The notes under the pieces: generated by a model
Seen by the model: the letters and a program-made list of their open reading frames with translations, nothing else
Told to the model about the DNA's origin: nothing
The model's database searches: none
Program-made: the position numbers and the translations under genes
From: Streptomyces marokkonensis
GTDB taxonomy: Bacteria; Actinomycetota; Actinomycetes; Streptomycetales; Streptomycetaceae
Reading direction: 5' to 3'
Assembly (NCBI RefSeq): GCF_008312835.1
Contig: NZ_VSKS01000002.1
Location: forward strand, 186,001 to 250,000
Length of the DNA: 64,000 nucleotides
Part shown: piece by piece, positions 62,657 to 64,000 of the stretch
Numbering within the stretch: position 1 is the first letter of the stretch
Layout: each line of letters begins with the position of its first letter

Positions 62657-63868
62657 ATGGTGAATGTGTCTGGACGGCAGTCGTCCGTGGAGAGCCGCCT
62701 GCGGGCGGTGCCGCCCCATGCCCTGCACGCCACCGCCGAGGCGCTGCTGACCGAGGGTTTCGGCGCCCGGGAGGTCACCCTCTTCCTGGCCGACTACGGC
62801 CTCACGGTCCTCCAGCCGGTCACGCACCTGCCGCACACGGGAGAGCCGGTCTCCGCCCACGACGGTCCGGCCGGCACCGCGTTCACCTCCCAGAAGCCGG
62901 TGGTCGAGATCACCGCCGACCCGGCCACCGAGCTGATCCACCTGCCCATCACGGTCCGGGGCGACCGGCTGGGCGTCCTCTCCGTCCGTGTCCCCGCCGA
63001 CTCCGCGGATCCGGCCACCGTGCTCAGGCTCGGTGAGTTCGCCACCGCACTCGGGCACGAGGTCGCCACGGCCGGCCGGGACACCGACCTCTACCTGCAG
63101 GCCCGCCGCACCCGCCGCCTCACCCTCGCGGCCGAGATGCAGTGGCAGCTCCTGCCGGGGCGCGGCTGCGCCCGCCCCGAGTACACCATCGGAGCCCACC
63201 TGGAACCCGCCTACGCGATCGGCGGCGACAACTTCGACTGGTCCACCGGCGCGGACCACCTCACCGTCACCCTCACCGACGGCATGGGCCAGGGCATCGA
63301 CGCCTCCCTGCTCACCAGCCTCACCGTCAGCGCCCTGCGCAACGCCCGCCGGGCCGGCATCGGCCTCGCCGACCAGGCCGCGCTCGCGGACCAGGCCGTC
63401 TACGCACAGTACGGCGGCAAGGCGTACGCCTCGACGCTGCTGCTGCGCTTCGACCTGGACACGGGAACCGTGAGCGCCGTCGACGCGGGCTCACCCCAGA
63501 TCTACCGGCTGCGCGGCGCCGGGATCGAACGGATCGAGCTGACCGCACAGCTCCCTCTGGGGATGTTCGAGGAGACGCCGTACGAGGAGCAGACCTTCCG
63601 GGTGGAGCCCGGAGACCGCCTGGTCGGCATCAGCTCCGGGGTGCACGGCACCAGCTCGGCGGCCGGAGACCTCTTCGGGGAACAGGCCCTGCGCCAGGTC
63701 CTGAGCGCGACGCGGCGGACCTCGCCGCACGAGACGGCCCGCGCGGTCGTCGCCGGGCTGATGGAGCACACGGGCAGCACGGACCTCACCACCGACGCCG
63801 CCGTCCTGTGCCTCGACTGGACCGGCAGGGCCGGCACCGCGGCGGGGGGCGGACCAGGGGCGGGGTGA
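62657..63868 (+). CDS. RsbU-like PP2C homologue, second copy with lost metal ligands
   Basis: 403 residues from ATG 62657 (GGGAGAGG site). It is a close paralogue of the 56742 protein, sharing the GAF-like part (FLADYGLTVLQPV, RGDRLGVLSVRV) and the sequence blocks LAAEMQWQLLPGR, LEPAYAIGGDNFDW and RNARRAGIGLADQAALADQAVYA. Motif 2 is intact (TDGMGQG), but motif 3 has Ser327 where Asp is normal (ISSGVHG), and the terminal DDD is TTD. It could be a pseudophosphatase that senses or titrates. The 3' end is 10 bases from the convergent MarR stop. Confidence 0.87.
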   Translation: MVNVSGRQSSVESRLRAVPPHALHATAEALLTEGFGAREVTLFLADYGLTVLQPVTHLPHTGEPVSAHDGPAGTAFTSQKPVVEITADPATELIHLPITVRGDRLGVLSVRVPADSADPATVLRLGEFATALGHEVATAGRDTDLYLQARRTRRLTLAAEMQWQLLPGRGCARPEYTIGAHLEPAYAIGGDNFDWSTGADHLTVTLTDGMGQGIDASLLTSLTVSALRNARRAGIGLADQAALADQAVYAQYGGKAYASTLLLRFDLDTGTVSAVDAGSPQIYRLRGAGIERIELTAQLPLGMFEETPYEEQTFRVEPGDRLVGISSGVHGTSSAAGDLFGEQALRQVLSATRRTSPHETARAVVAGLMEHTGSTDLTTDAAVLCLDWTGRAGTAAGGGPGAG

Positions 63869-63877
63869 ACCCGCCCG

Positions 63878-64000
63878 GTCACGGTGCCTCCGGGGGGCGC
63901 GGCTCACCGCTCCGGGCGGCGAGGAACGCCTTCATGGCGCGGCGCAGCGCCGACCGCTCCGCCGGTTCCATCCCCGCCAGCACGGCCGCCAGGGCCCTCG
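63878..64000 (-). CDS. MarR-family regulator C-terminus (cut by window end)
   Basis: Only the last 40 codons are present on the minus strand: RALAAVLAGMEPAERSALRRAMKAFLAARSGEP to the stop. EPAERSALRRAMKAFL is the usual C-terminal helix of MarR proteins. The start lies beyond the window, so length and DNA-binding domain are unseen. It would bracket the phosphatase cluster together with the MarR at 56110. Confidence 0.6.

Overview
This window is chromosomal DNA of a high-GC actinomycete, almost certainly a Streptomyces. It is about 70% GC with many GTG starts, ATGA/GTGA stop-start overlaps and hairpin terminators that mostly lack U-tracts. Gene content and order (ahpD-ahpC-oxyR, fumC, class I fumarase, a WhiB-like gene, glpX, xseB-xseA, ispH, polyphosphate glucokinase, ychF) match the conserved Streptomyces core region known from S. 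coelicolor. That identification rests on memory of gene order, not on a search.

Layout. 1-9.8 kb: a Tad (Flp) pilus locus with a TadZ-like ATPase (cut by the window edge), two TadE-like pseudopilins, TadA, TadB and TadC. These are followed, apparently in one transcription unit, by a sensor kinase and a LuxR-type response regulator, then by a Flp pilin, a TadG-like protein, a lipoprotein and an OmpA-domain protein. 10.5-14.3 kb: a large polymorphic-toxin-like gene whose middle carries the same prepilin motif as the Flp pilin and whose C-terminus looks like a Tox-REase-5 nuclease. An Imm52-like immunity gene and a small unknown gene follow it. The toxin promoter and the pilin promoter share a motif with identical spacing to the -10 element. 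I read this as a toxin displayed on or exported with the Tad machinery, and it is the most interesting system here.

14.4-34 kb: secreted proteins, a luciferase-like oxidoreductase, a methyltransferase, a candidate noncoding RNA with a true U-tract terminator, a short-chain cis-prenyltransferase, a PIN-PhoH ATPase, a secreted lytic transglycosylase, an AI-2E-type permease, the AhpCD/OxyR peroxide defence set, a PadR-controlled ABC exporter, an SPFH/ribbon-helix-helix pair and a bifunctional penicillin-binding protein. 34-51.4 kb: mostly housekeeping genes (a PP2C phosphatase with an ATPase domain, both fumarase classes, M28 aminopeptidase, WhiB-like protein, GlpX, exonuclease VII, IspH, polyphosphate glucokinase, YchF).

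51.4-64 kb: an accessory segment behind ychF. It starts with a hydrolase fragment, a drug-efflux MFS gene preceded by a leader peptide and hairpin (likely translation attenuation), a transposase fragment, a MerR regulator and a potassium-channel-like protein. It then runs into a stressosome/partner-switching cluster: MarR, an RsbU-like protein, RsbR, RsbS, RsbT, an ATPase-phosphatase fusion, a GAF-phosphatase and a second RsbU-like protein, with part of a second MarR gene at the end. The two short RsbU-like paralogues have each lost a different metal-binding aspartate. Repeated TTGCC-N4-GGCAA sites suggest that MarR controls the RsbRST operon. No rRNA, tRNA or CRISPR array was seen.
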